A stretch of DNA of 64,000 nucleotides from an uncultured Desulfobacter sp. Lineage in GTDB: Bacteria; Desulfobacterota; Desulfobacteria; Desulfobacterales; Desulfobacteraceae. Position numbers and translations under genes: made by a program. Positions 38,229 to 47,486 of the stretch are shown one piece after another (within the stretch, counting starts at the first letter, position 1; the number at the start of each line of letters is the position of its first letter). The stretch is taken from positions 186,001 through 250,000 of the forward strand of contig NZ_OY762229.1 of NCBI RefSeq assembly GCF_963665355.1. Direction: 5' to 3'. The notes under the pieces were generated by a model, which saw only the letters and a program-made list of their open reading frames with translations, was not told the origin of the DNA and did no database searches.

Positions 38229-39632
38229 ATGGATCAAAACAACAGAATTCTGATTATTGACGATGATGAAGGTGTTCGCGAAACATATGCCGGCATTTTC
38301 ATACCTGAAAAAAAATCCTACGTATTGTCCCGCGGGCAACAATTATTCGATAAAGAAACCTTTGAACCGCCTCCGTTGAAGAGAAGGACATATGATATCT
38401 GCCTGGCTGAAAATGGGCTCCAGGGCATTGAAAAAGCAACTAAGGCCCGGGAGACAGGAATGCCCTTTGCGGTTGCGTTTATTGATATGAAGATGCCCGG
38501 CCTGAATGGCGCCCAGACCAGCAGAAGGTTATGGGAAATTGACCCGGATTTAAAAATCGTCATTGTAACGGCATACAGCGAATATACACCCGAAGACATT
38601 ATTTCGGTCACCGGCAGAGATGATATTTTCTATTTGAGAAAACCGTTTAACTATGAAGAGATACTGCAGTTTGCAAGAGCCCTGACCAATGAATGGAATC
38701 TTGAACGTAATCGGAGTACTCTTGAAAAGAATTTAATAACAGCCAATGAAAAACTTGCCGACATGAACGACAATCTGAGAGCCAAGGTACAGCAACAGGC
38801 GACATTGATTGTTCAGGCCGAAAAAATGGCATCCGTCGGTATCCTGGCCGCAGGTGTGGCCCATGAAATCAACAACCCGCTTGCATTTATTAACTCAAAT
38901 CTGGCAACCATCAAAAGTTACTTTGAACGGATTATCACCCTATATGAAAAAATGGACGCCGTGGCGTTATTTTTAGATACTTTGGCCAATCCGGCCGCAG
39001 AAGAGCTGCTCAAGGATCTGTCCGAATTCAAAGAAAAAAACAAAATAAAAGATATAGTTGAAGATCTTGACTATATTGCGGATGAATCCATTGAAGGACT
39101 TAACAGAATAAAAATGATTGTCCAGGATCTGAAAAACTTTTCAAGACTTGATGAAATGCAGTTTGAAAAAACAGACATCAACAATGCCATTGAATCCGCC
39201 CTGCATATGGTTTGGAGCGAATTGAAACATAAGGCCACCATTGAAAAAAAACTGGGCGACATACCTTTGATCAACGGTTTTCCCCAAAAAATAAGCCAGG
39301 TATTTCTAAACCTTTTGATCAATGCAAGCCAGGCCATTGAAAAAAGCGGCACCATTACGGTGGAAACCAAACTGGTGCATTTGGGGCGGCGAAAAGGAGA
39401 CAGGTTTGTCGAAATAAATATTTCAGATACCGGATGCGGCATTCCCGAAGAGAATATCAAAAAACTTTATGACCCGTTTTTTACAACCAAACCGGCTGGA
39501 ACAGGCACAGGGTTAGGACTTAGCATTGTTTACGAAATCATAAAGGCCCATAACGGAGACATTTCGGTACACAGTCGTCTGGGTGAAGGGAGCACATTTT
39601 GCGTACATCTGCCGCTCATCAATAATTCTTAA
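38229..39632 (+). CDS. Receiver-histidine kinase fusion (paralogue B)
   Basis: 467 residues with the same layout as the gene at 35681-37111: receiver (Asp86, VAFIDMKMPGLNG), coiled coil, HisKA (His212, GVAHEINNPLAF) and HATPase (GTGTGLGLSIVYEIIK). AAGGAG lies 6 nt before the ATG. It leads a three-gene run with a lipoprotein binding protein (21 nt downstream) and a membrane kinase, which suggests that the kinase pair shares an input. The two paralogues face away from each other across a 1.1-kb segment, as if formed by inverted duplication. Confidence 0.9.
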   Translation: MDQNNRILIIDDDEGVRETYAGIFIPEKKSYVLSRGQQLFDKETFEPPPLKRRTYDICLAENGLQGIEKATKARETGMPFAVAFIDMKMPGLNGAQTSRRLWEIDPDLKIVIVTAYSEYTPEDIISVTGRDDIFYLRKPFNYEEILQFARALTNEWNLERNRSTLEKNLITANEKLADMNDNLRAKVQQQATLIVQAEKMASVGILAAGVAHEINNPLAFINSNLATIKSYFERIITLYEKMDAVALFLDTLANPAAEELLKDLSEFKEKNKIKDIVEDLDYIADESIEGLNRIKMIVQDLKNFSRLDEMQFEKTDINNAIESALHMVWSELKHKATIEKKLGDIPLINGFPQKISQVFLNLLINASQAIEKSGTITVETKLVHLGRRKGDRFVEINISDTGCGIPEENIKKLYDPFFTTKPAGTGTGLGLSIVYEIIKAHNGDISVHSRLGEGSTFCVHLPLINNS

Positions 39633-39653
39633 TCCCCAACAAAAGGGACACCT

Positions 39654-40520
39654 ATGCATTCTCAACTATTTTACAGGTATAAACAGTTTAATTTTAAAAT
39701 CTTCATATTGGGCATCGTATTACTTTGCCTGCCGGCGACACTGCTATCATGCCCAGATCAAAAAACTTCTGAAAAAAAAGAAACCGTACAATTCTTGAAC
39801 GACCATAAGGAAGTGCAGAGTCAAGAAGAGCTGTTGATATATTGCGGCATCACAATGATACGGCCCATGACACGAATTGCTCAGATCATTGAACAACAGA
39901 AAAACTGTAAAATCACCATTACCAAAGGCGGATCAGGGAATCTGCTGAAAGCAATTGTTCATAACCAGGCCGGAGACCTGTACCTGCCGGGATCAGAACG
40001 ATATTATGAAACAATCAATGAAAAATACCCAGGTCTTGTGACAAAAACACAATTTGTGGGTCATAACAGGGCGGCACTCATGGTTCACAAGGGAAATCCC
40101 CTTCATTTTACCAATGACCTTTCGGTTCTTACGGACAGCCGGTACGGGGTGGTCATCGGGAACCCCGATTCAGGCAGCATAGGCCGGGAGACACGCAACA
40201 TTCTTGAAAAAAAAGGAATATTTGAAGACGTAGTGAAAAACGCCCTGTCTTTAACAACCGACTCAAAAGATCTTGTCAAGGCAATCAAAAACCGGGAGGC
40301 AGATATTGTCATCAACTGGTACGCGGTCTCCACATGGGACCATAACCCCGAAATCATGGATGTCATCGACATTGCACCTGAATATGCACAAACGAAAAAA
40401 TTAATTTTAGGCCTGCTGAAATATTCCAGATACCCGGATATTGCTGAAGAATTCATGGCGTATGCCGGTTCTGAAAAAGGCCGGGAGCTATTTAGGATCT
40501 ATGGATTATACTTTGAGTAG
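39654..40520 (+). CDS. Lipoprotein periplasmic binding protein, ModA/SBP type
   Basis: 288 residues. The N-terminal membrane stretch ends in a lipobox (LLSC, Cys about 33), so it is probably a lipoprotein. The mature part is a type II binding fold: YCGITMIRPM, KGGSGNLLKAI, FVGHNRAALMVHKGNP, IGNPDSGSIGR. This resembles molybdate/tungstate-type binding proteins. No permease or ATPase genes are adjacent. The next gene is a membrane kinase, with no gap at all, so I infer a sensory rather than transport role. Confidence 0.85.
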   Translation: MHSQLFYRYKQFNFKIFILGIVLLCLPATLLSCPDQKTSEKKETVQFLNDHKEVQSQEELLIYCGITMIRPMTRIAQIIEQQKNCKITITKGGSGNLLKAIVHNQAGDLYLPGSERYYETINEKYPGLVTKTQFVGHNRAALMVHKGNPLHFTNDLSVLTDSRYGVVIGNPDSGSIGRETRNILEKKGIFEDVVKNALSLTTDSKDLVKAIKNREADIVINWYAVSTWDHNPEIMDVIDIAPEYAQTKKLILGLLKYSRYPDIAEEFMAYAGSEKGRELFRIYGLYFE

Positions 40521-42989
40521 ATGTCAGCCATGAAACAGGTCCCTGCCTCCATAAAATCATATTTATCAGAACCCATTATTTCATTAATTGCCTACCATGT
40601 TGTGTTTATTATTCTCGTCGCGGGAATCATTCTATATGCCCAGTACCATGCACGTGTCCACTATCTGGAACCTGCCCGTGAAAACATTGAAAACCAGAAT
40701 AACAAAAAAGAACTTGCTTATATAATTACCAGGGAGCTGCAGGGTATAGAAGTGCATTATAATGAAATGCTTCTCTCCAGCAACCTTAAAAAAATTAACA
40801 TATTGTCAAAAAAGTATAATGAGTCATGGATTCATATTAACAAAATTCTTTCGGTCCTTGAAAACGGCGGCCAGGTAACAGATAAACTTCCTGTCAATTT
40901 TTATGATAAAGATGAGCTTAAAGAAAAAATCTCATATGTGAAAACCGGCCACCAGGAAATCCTGCTTGAACTGCTCAACCTGTCTCCCAAACTTGAAGAA
41001 CTGAACAATCTGTGGAATAAGACTGAAACCCAACTTGTCCAAAAGCTGATCCAGAATAATTTGAACCCCATATCCGCTGATTTTGACCTTCTGATGGTGA
41101 CCAGGCAGACACACGCGATTTTGCTGCGGTTGCAGGAAGGGGCGAATAAAATATTTTATGATATCAAGCTTGCCAACACAAACTCCCAATCCCGCATTGT
41201 CAAAGTGCAAACCACGGTTCAACAGATAGTATTGGCCATCAATATCCTGGGCAATTTTCTTGTTATCTTATTCGCATTCCTGATCGCAATCAGAATATTT
41301 AAAATACTTCAAAAAGAAAAAGAATCCACCGCCGACAACAAAAAATTGTCAACTGTCATAGAACAGACCCCTGCGTCCATTGTTATTACCGATGCATCAG
41401 GCAACATTGAGTATGCAAACCAGTTCTTCAGAAAGATAACCGGTTATGCCAAAGAAAGCCTGGCAGGGGTTCACATAAGGATACTGAAAAGCGGAAAAAC
41501 ACCGGATGAAACTTATAGACAGATGTGGGAGACCATTACGGACGGCAGAACCTGGGAGGGAGAACTGTGCAATAAAAGGCAAGACGGTTCTTTATTCCAT
41601 GAGCATGTCGTGATTGCCCCGGTATTTGATGCCCGCAGTCAGATCAATAATTTTGTTGCTGTTAAGCTGGACATTACAGATAAAATTGAATTGCAGAAAA
41701 AAGTTGAAACCTCCAATGCGGCCATGCGGGCAGTGGTAGAGAATATACCCGTTGGCGTGGTTTTGATAGATGCCAATAAAAAAATCATCCAGATCAATGA
41801 ACCGGCATCTAAAATACTCAAATTTGACAGCTTTGAACAGGCAAAGCAGACACTGCTGTACAGCTATTGTTACGAAACATACTGCGACATTAATCCTTCA
41901 GCCTGCCCCATTCTGGATCTTGGTAAAACAAACATGCAATTCACCGAAAAAGAATTGATTTCTGGGGACCGACATTCCAACGAAAAAATCACGATTTTGA
42001 AAAGCGTCATTCCCATTTTCATGAACGATCAGTACTTATTAATGGAAGTATTCATTGATATATCGGCAAGAAAAAAACATGAACAGGCCCTTGAGACGCT
42101 GGTTAAAGAACGGACAAAAACACTTGAAGACACCCAGAAGGAACTGATCAACAAAGCCGTCGATTCCGGACGGGCCCAGTTGTCTGCCATGGTTCTCCAC
42201 AATATCGGCAACGCCATTACCCCGGTGACAGTCGTTGTTGAGCAGATCCGCCAGAATAAAATCAGTCAAACCCAGCATTACCTCAAGGCATGCTACAATG
42301 ACCTTTTACAGCATAAGGATGATTTGAGCCGGTATATCCAGAAGGATCCCAGGGGGATGAAAGTCGCCGAATACATGGGGGAATTGATTAGGGAACTGGG
42401 AACACAACTGAAAAAAGTGGATGACATGACCGACAAATGTGCGACCGGGATTGCCTATGTATCTGAAATATTAAGTGTTCAAAGCGCCTATGCGCCGGGT
42501 CGTGAAGAGATAAAGGAAAGCGTTAATCTCAATCGGATTGTGGAGGATGCGTTAAAAATTCAGGAACGCTTTATCCGGAAACAAAATATCATATTAGAGA
42601 CCGACCTTGATGCAGGGATTCCCCGTCTGGTAATCGAAAAAAACAAAATGATGCAGGTTGTGGTCAATCTGATTAAAAATGCCTGTGATGCCATAATTGA
42701 AAACAATCCTACCAAAGCGCACACAATCCATATTGCTACATCTGAAAAAAACGACCGTGTCTGCCTGGAAATTTCAGATTCAGGCTGCGGGATAGATCCG
42801 GATAAACTGGAAACCATTTTCAACTTCGGTGTTTCAACAAAGGGGTCTTCGGGTTTCGGCCTCTATTATTGTAAAAATTTTGTTGACAGAAATAACGGCA
42901 GAATGCACATCACAAGCAAAGGCAAAGGTCACGGAGCTGTCGTAACCGTAGAACTGAATCATCCAATAAATGCTGTACCTGAAGATTAA
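40521..42989 (+). CDS. Membrane histidine kinase with two PAS domains
   Basis: 822 residues. Two membrane helices (about 18-40 and 235-260) flank a helical periplasmic region. PAS 1 (about 275-390) and PAS 2 (about 395-520) follow; the second has cysteines in CYETYCDINPSACPILDL. The H-box is of the HNIGNA type (His560, MVLHNIGNAITPV) and the HATPase ends with GSSGFGLYYCKNF. The ATG directly follows the stop of the lipoprotein gene, so coupling is likely and the lipoprotein is probably its ligand-binding partner. A terminator follows at 43044. Confidence 0.88.
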   Translation: MSAMKQVPASIKSYLSEPIISLIAYHVVFIILVAGIILYAQYHARVHYLEPARENIENQNNKKELAYIITRELQGIEVHYNEMLLSSNLKKINILSKKYNESWIHINKILSVLENGGQVTDKLPVNFYDKDELKEKISYVKTGHQEILLELLNLSPKLEELNNLWNKTETQLVQKLIQNNLNPISADFDLLMVTRQTHAILLRLQEGANKIFYDIKLANTNSQSRIVKVQTTVQQIVLAINILGNFLVILFAFLIAIRIFKILQKEKESTADNKKLSTVIEQTPASIVITDASGNIEYANQFFRKITGYAKESLAGVHIRILKSGKTPDETYRQMWETITDGRTWEGELCNKRQDGSLFHEHVVIAPVFDARSQINNFVAVKLDITDKIELQKKVETSNAAMRAVVENIPVGVVLIDANKKIIQINEPASKILKFDSFEQAKQTLLYSYCYETYCDINPSACPILDLGKTNMQFTEKELISGDRHSNEKITILKSVIPIFMNDQYLLMEVFIDISARKKHEQALETLVKERTKTLEDTQKELINKAVDSGRAQLSAMVLHNIGNAITPVTVVVEQIRQNKISQTQHYLKACYNDLLQHKDDLSRYIQKDPRGMKVAEYMGELIRELGTQLKKVDDMTDKCATGIAYVSEILSVQSAYAPGREEIKESVNLNRIVEDALKIQERFIRKQNIILETDLDAGIPRLVIEKNKMMQVVVNLIKNACDAIIENNPTKAHTIHIATSEKNDRVCLEISDSGCGIDPDKLETIFNFGVSTKGSSGFGLYYCKNFVDRNNGRMHITSKGKGHGAVVTVELNHPINAVPED

Positions 42990-43043
42990 AAAAGTTCGAT
43001 AAAGACGTAAATGCTCACAAAATCGCCTCCCCGTGCCTTGCCC

Positions 43044-43075
43044 CCCGGGAACTTTTTACCCTGACCCGGGTTTTT
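43044..43075 (+). terminator. Intrinsic terminator after the kinase run
   Basis: CCCGGG at 43044-43049 pairs with CCCGGG at 43065-43070, followed by five T. It lies 55 nt after the kinase stop. Confidence 0.65.
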
Positions 43076-43105
43076 CGTCCAGGCGTTCTTATTGCAAAGA
43101 AAAAC

Positions 43106-44026
43106 TCAATCCCCGGAGTTTATAGCCAATGCCGGAGACTGGTCCACCAAATACTCCGAAAGCTCACCCACCTCAGAATACACACGGGAATCCAATTTTT
43201 TCAACCAGCGCTTGGGTATTGCGTCCTCCCCATAAACAGCCCCGGCAAGCATACCAATCAATGCGCCGGTGGTATCCGCATCTCCCCCCTGATTCACAGT
43301 GCCGATGAGAGCATCTTCAAAGGTGGTCGTTGAAAATAAAAAATGAAATACAGTCTGCACTGTTTCCACAACAAAGGCTGAACTTTTACCCGGATATGGA
43401 GAATAACGAAAATCCGGATAGTTACCCACAAAATCGTCAGTATAAATGAAAAGTTGGCTCAATGAGGCACCCATCATGGCATAATGGAGCAGACGACCGA
43501 AAAAAATACATGCCACATCAGACAAAGGATTATTGTGCGTCAGGTGGGCCTGTTCCACAACATATTGGGCAAGGAGTTCCTCACTGCCCAGGGTGTAAAG
43601 GGCAACAGGAAGCATGCGCATTAAGGCCCCGTTGCCGGCACTCCAGCGGCTGGGAGCCACTTCAAGGGATTGGTTAAGAATATAATTTCTGATTCCCCTG
43701 GCACATGTGGAACCGACATCCACCGGTCGTCCTCTCATCCAATCGGCAAATGCCTCTGCAATGGCGCCAAGGTTCCATCCGTTTGAATTGCGAATGGCCC
43801 GTCCGATACACATCGACATTTCAGTGTCATCTGTCACCTGGCCGGCTTTCAGATACAGCCAGCCTTTCCCGATGATCTGTTTGTGTACACCATACTGTTG
43901 TTTGATTTCCTGGGGCGTCATGAACTCGCAGGTCGCCCCTAAAGCATCTCCAACGGCAAGACCAACAAAGGCTCCCTTTGCCTTGTCCACAATTTGTGTT
44001 CTCTCAGGGATATGCTCCGGCTGCAT
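43106..44026 (-). CDS. draG: ADP-ribosyl-(dinitrogen reductase) glycohydrolase DraG
   Basis: 306 residues, full length for the ADP-ribosylglycohydrolase family. Dinuclear metal-site acids are seen in VTDDTEMS and in NQGGDADTTGAL. DraG removes ADP-ribose from the nitrogenase Fe protein and so reactivates it when ammonium or energy limitation ends. It follows draT by 17 nt on the same strand, and the pairing makes the assignment firm. No nif structural genes are in the window. Confidence 0.93.
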   Translation of the reverse strand: MQPEHIPERTQIVDKAKGAFVGLAVGDALGATCEFMTPQEIKQQYGVHKQIIGKGWLYLKAGQVTDDTEMSMCIGRAIRNSNGWNLGAIAEAFADWMRGRPVDVGSTCARGIRNYILNQSLEVAPSRWSAGNGALMRMLPVALYTLGSEELLAQYVVEQAHLTHNNPLSDVACIFFGRLLHYAMMGASLSQLFIYTDDFVGNYPDFRYSPYPGKSSAFVVETVQTVFHFLFSTTTFEDALIGTVNQGGDADTTGALIGMLAGAVYGEDAIPKRWLKKLDSRVYSEVGELSEYLVDQSPALAINSGD

Positions 44027-44043
44027 TGATGATAAGTTCCTAA

Positions 44044-44862
44044 TTATATTATTCGCCTGGAAATATCGTACACACCACCAATGACCAGGACCTCCTCTTC
44101 CCCCTTGAGTATCCCGGCATGGAGAAAAGCACCATCAAAAAAAATTTTTGACACAGGAACTTTGGCTTCAATAATGAACGTTCCAAATTCCCAGGCCCGT
44201 TCAAAATCATGGGTAAAGGAATTTAGATTATTGAGACGGATCACTCCGTTTCCTTTCTTGGCGTCCCATTCAAGTATATCATGGTCGTAAAATCCATGAA
44301 CCCCCCTAAACAGGGTAATGTGAGTGGTGTCGGGATCTCGACGTTTTATCTCATACTGAACAAACTCATAGAGAAGATCCAGCTGGGAAAAAATACCGTT
44401 GGTGCGGGCGGCCCCGTTCATGCGATCTGTCAGATATGATAAGTACTCTTGGCTGTCTTTGCCTTTGATCCGGCCGCCATGATAGATTGGGGGTAACCCC
44501 ATCCTGCTTTCCACCCACCCCTTCAAAACAGCTCCGTCAACGGAATCTGCATCAAAAAGCCATCCCCGAAGAAAGCTTAAGTAACTGTGTTTCAGGCCTG
44601 GTGTCCCACCTGCTTCACCATTTTTACGCCATTGATGAAGGTGAAACGCAACATCCATGTAATCCTGAAATATTCTTGCCCTTTCTTCCCAGCTGTCGAG
44701 TTGATCCAACTGCCTGAAAAAATGAGCATGTTCAGTCCGTACGCCATGGACACTTAACGGTTTGGGATTCGCATTGAATTCCCGGGATCCAATGACCCAG
44801 GCCGGCACATTGCACAAGCTGTACTGATAATCGGATCTAACTGTTTCTATAATGAACTCCAA
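44044..44862 (-). CDS. draT: NAD+-dinitrogen-reductase ADP-ribosyltransferase DraT
   Basis: 272 residues from the TTG at 44862. The family core is clear: NVPAWVIGSREFN, LSVHGVRTEHAHFF, SYLSFLRGWLFD and TLFRGVHGFYDHD. DraT transfers ADP-ribose from NAD+ to an arginine of NifH and so switches nitrogenase off. The start is uncertain. The open frame continues 28 codons upstream to a TAA without any ATG, and the TTG at 44862 has no spaced ribosome binding site. An unusual start codon upstream is possible. Confidence 0.9.
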   Translation of the reverse strand: MEFIIETVRSDYQYSLCNVPAWVIGSREFNANPKPLSVHGVRTEHAHFFRQLDQLDSWEERARIFQDYMDVAFHLHQWRKNGEAGGTPGLKHSYLSFLRGWLFDADSVDGAVLKGWVESRMGLPPIYHGGRIKGKDSQEYLSYLTDRMNGAARTNGIFSQLDLLYEFVQYEIKRRDPDTTHITLFRGVHGFYDHDILEWDAKKGNGVIRLNNLNSFTHDFERAWEFGTFIIEAKVPVSKIFFDGAFLHAGILKGEEEVLVIGGVYDISRRII

Positions 44863-45202
44863 CCTTTTGGGACCGTATTCAAAATAATATACATGATTGG
44901 GCCGGGCTTTGCTGTATTGAGCACGCCAGGTGTCTCTGATGAAATATTATTTTGATTTATTTGTCGGCCTCTATTACCCTGTTTCCATTACCTGATTTGC
45001 CATAACCCACCCCCAAACACATAAATTTGATGTTTATCAGCCCCGGAATCCCAAAGCAAGTGGATACTGCTAATATGTTAAAAATGATTTTAAAAATAGG
45101 GACCGGCTTGGGATGGCATGTATGTATGCACGCATCCTGGTAAGCATTTTGGCAGAGGTGTGCCATGACTGTGATCTATTAAGATCTACAAAAAGGAAGT
45201 TT
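44863..45202. other. Intergenic region upstream of draT
   Basis: About 340 nt. On the minus strand, TGGCAC near 45162 is followed by TGCC with one base too few for a standard sigma-54 site (GG-N9-GC). A short frame at 44957-45166 has no ribosome binding site. I see no gene here. Confidence 0.3.
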
Positions 45203-46126
45203 TTATCCGATATATCCTAAATCGACTTTTGGTAAGGATGCTTTTTTTACAAGTGTTAACGGACACTCAGAGACAGCCGTTTGGGCTTCAGTTGTCTGTG
45301 AATATGCGGCAAGAACACGGTTAATCATATCAAGCCCATAGTATCTCTCAACCCCTTGTTTTCCTTTTTCCAACGATAGGTCAATGCAGGTTGGTTCCGC
45401 CTCAAAAAAGAAGTGATACAAATTTTTCTTTGTCGGTTTTTGGGCATATGCTTTTTTGTATTTCTGGGCCATCGTTTTCAAATTCAACCGAAGGGCCACG
45501 GCAGGATTATTATTCACATAAGAATAGGAAGAAATCCATCCGATTCTCTCAAACAAAAGAATATCTTCGTAAATTTTTAAATATTTAGGATGAACCGTAA
45601 TCAGCAGATCATCTGCTTGGAGTATTTTAGCCGCATACCACCAGATCAAGCGATTGCCCAGCATGGGGATGTTTTTGTTCCCTTTTCGATACAACGGATG
45701 GGATGCCAAACACCCGACTTCCACAAGGTTGTGCCCCTGGTTTCTTAATACATCCACCTCACGTTTAAATCCAATATCCATGGGAAGTCCCTGTTCATGA
45801 TCCGGAAACAGGCTGGCTGTATATATGGGTACTGTTTCACCGGAATTATCGGTTAGACTCCCCAGAAAGACTCTGGATTTAGGATCCGAGTGGTGGGGGA
45901 CAATTCTTAAAGGAATACGGGAAGGGTTACTAAATCCGGCGCCTACATAAACATCATGGAGGAGCCTGAAACAGTTAGTATAATCCTCGGTATCAAATGC
46001 CGGGCGAAAAGTGATTCCATCCAGGTTAGTTTCAAAGGTCGGAAGGGCTGCCCTGACGATTTGTTTTCTAAAACCTGGTGATAGGTAGCACAATAACGAT
46101 TTTGAAAGAGAGTTTAATATATTCAT
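45203..46126 (-). CDS. FeeM-like N-acyl amino acid synthase / GNAT-fold acyltransferase
   Basis: 307 residues. The N-terminal 200 residues resemble the FeeM long-chain N-acyl amino acid synthase core: ITFRPAFDTEDYTNCFRLLH, FKREVDVLR, LVEVGCLASHP and IWWYAAKIL. FeeM joins a fatty-acyl chain from acyl carrier protein to an amino acid, giving signalling lipids or lipid precursors. The C-terminal 90 residues are not recognised. It is single-gene, between draT and a repeat-bearing gap. Confidence 0.7.
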   Translation of the reverse strand: MNILNSLSKSLLCYLSPGFRKQIVRAALPTFETNLDGITFRPAFDTEDYTNCFRLLHDVYVGAGFSNPSRIPLRIVPHHSDPKSRVFLGSLTDNSGETVPIYTASLFPDHEQGLPMDIGFKREVDVLRNQGHNLVEVGCLASHPLYRKGNKNIPMLGNRLIWWYAAKILQADDLLITVHPKYLKIYEDILLFERIGWISSYSYVNNNPAVALRLNLKTMAQKYKKAYAQKPTKKNLYHFFFEAEPTCIDLSLEKGKQGVERYYGLDMINRVLAAYSQTTEAQTAVSECPLTLVKKASLPKVDLGYIG

Positions 46127-46166
46127 AAATTTTTTCTTTACATGTTGTTTTAATGTTGCCTTAATT

Positions 46167-46355
46167 AATGCCAGGTTTAAAGTCCCTGAAGCCTTTGGCA
46201 GGATGCCATTTCCCGTATTAGAACATAATTGTCGTTCAACGAAAGGTTATTAACTATTCAATTTGTATGCCAGGATTAAAGCGCCTGAAACCCTTTGATA
46301 GAAGGCGCTTTCCGCAGATAAAGGTATAACCGTCGCTCAACAAAAAGATCATAAA
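46167..46355. repeat. Degenerate tandem duplication, about 100-nt period
   Basis: Unit 1 starts at 46168 and unit 2 at 46267 with the same ATGCCAGG. They align along about 85 nt to GTCGTTCAAC (46231) and GTCGCTCAAC (46332). Unit 2 alone can form a 9-bp hairpin (AAAGCGCCT with AGGCGCTTT). It sits within the 482-nt gap 46127-46608, which is otherwise empty, upstream of the FeeM-like gene. Confidence 0.55.
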
Positions 46356-46608
46356 GTTACAAAAATTGCAGCTCTGGTTACGAAATATGCACATCAAGGT
46401 ACTCAAATCAATATACCCAAATCAACGGGTGCAGTCTCAAAATTTAGATTTCAGCATTAATTGCTATCGCCATGAAATCACAGCACAATGAGACAACCGG
46501 ACGAGGCAAGCATGAAAATCGGCATATCAAAATCAGATCAATCAAAGCGGTCTGGGGATATCCTCTGGTGAAAAATTTCAGAACGCTGTAATTTCATAGA
46601 GATAGCAA

Positions 46609-46902
46609 TTAGGGCTGACCGGAGACTGACAACAGTACGCTATTTTTTTTACAAGCGATGCCCCTGTCCTTTTCGGCAGCCGCAGTTAATTCTTCAATCA
46701 GAGCAGACAAATTCAGTTTGTATTTTTCAGTAACTGTTTCAAGAGATTCAAACAGTGCGTTACAACAGATACACTCCCCTGCCCGGCCATCCCAGTGTTT
46801 GAACACCTCCTGGGTGGCGCTGTATTTTGAAACAATGTCCAGCACTGTCATGACTGGCTCAATAAGGCAGGTCGAAGAATAATTTTTTGATTTGTCGGTC
46901 AT
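46609..46902 (-). CDS. DUF1858 domain protein
   Basis: 97 residues or fewer, with the DUF1858 core VLDIVSKYSATQEVFKHW and the CICC motif. DUF1858 proteins are small helical, redox-disulfide-like proteins often linked to hybrid-cluster or iron-sulfur proteins. The ATG at 46902 is preferred. A GTG at 46920 is in frame but lacks a ribosome binding site. The function in the cell is unknown. Confidence 0.75.
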   Translation of the reverse strand: MTDKSKNYSSTCLIEPVMTVLDIVSKYSATQEVFKHWDGRAGECICCNALFESLETVTEKYKLNLSALIEELTAAAEKDRGIACKKNSVLLSVSGQP

Positions 46903-47111
46903 TTTTCCAGTGTCTTTCACAATTAGGTGGCCTATTCTTTCAGAACCCGGGCCAGGGCCGTGGGGATCTGGAAAATAGAACGGGTGCCCCCCGGTTCACA
47001 GGTACGAGAAAGCCATTAACGAGTATCTCATCGCCATCCAAGACCGGCACGCTAAAAGTCAAAGAGAAGGCTTCATCCGGCACTATGACAACCATCAGGA
47101 GCGTTGGTGGG

Positions 47112-47432
47112 TCATCTCCTTATGGGCCAGTTCCAAGGCATATCAACAAAGTGTATGCCCAATGTTGCCGGCCTTGGAGCTTTGTCCAGGTGTTTGCCCA
47201 CCATTTCGCAGGCAAGGCAGGATACATCCGGACATCCGCAGTCTGAGACATTAACGATGATTTTTATTTTCTTGTCAATAGTAAGCTTCATATTGGCAGT
47301 CCGGACCACATTCTCTCTGGAGGCCATGTTATCCACGATAATTTCAAACTCACCATCGCTTTCGGACTTTATAGCGTCCGGGGCAGCCACCTGGGAATAT
47401 ATAAACATAAGAATCACAAGACCGGGCATCAT
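47112..47432 (-). CDS. Small hypothetical protein with hydrophobic N-terminus
   Basis: About 106 residues from the ATG at 47432. A short hydrophobic start (MPGLVILMFIYSQVAA) could be an export signal but lacks positive charge. The C-terminal part has a cysteine cluster (CGCPDVSCLAC). No family is recognised. It lies 54 nt downstream of gpt on the same strand. It may be real but could be a chance frame. Confidence 0.35.
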   Translation of the reverse strand: MMPGLVILMFIYSQVAAPDAIKSESDGEFEIIVDNMASRENVVRTANMKLTIDKKIKIIVNVSDCGCPDVSCLACEMVGKHLDKAPRPATLGIHFVDMPWNWPIRR

Positions 47433-47486
47433 CCATCCGAAACCAGTATGGGTATGGGAGAGTCCCAGGTTATTTCCCAAAGCTGA

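Noticed and set aside
44957-45166. 69-codon minus-strand frame upstream of draT
   Set aside because: No ribosome binding site and no recognisable motif.
45150-45170. Sigma-54 promoter for draT
   Set aside because: The GG and GC elements are nine bases apart instead of ten and lie 300 nt from the gene.
46921-47100. Short minus-strand frame (DGDEILVNGFLVPV)
   Set aside because: About 50 codons without family match or clear start.
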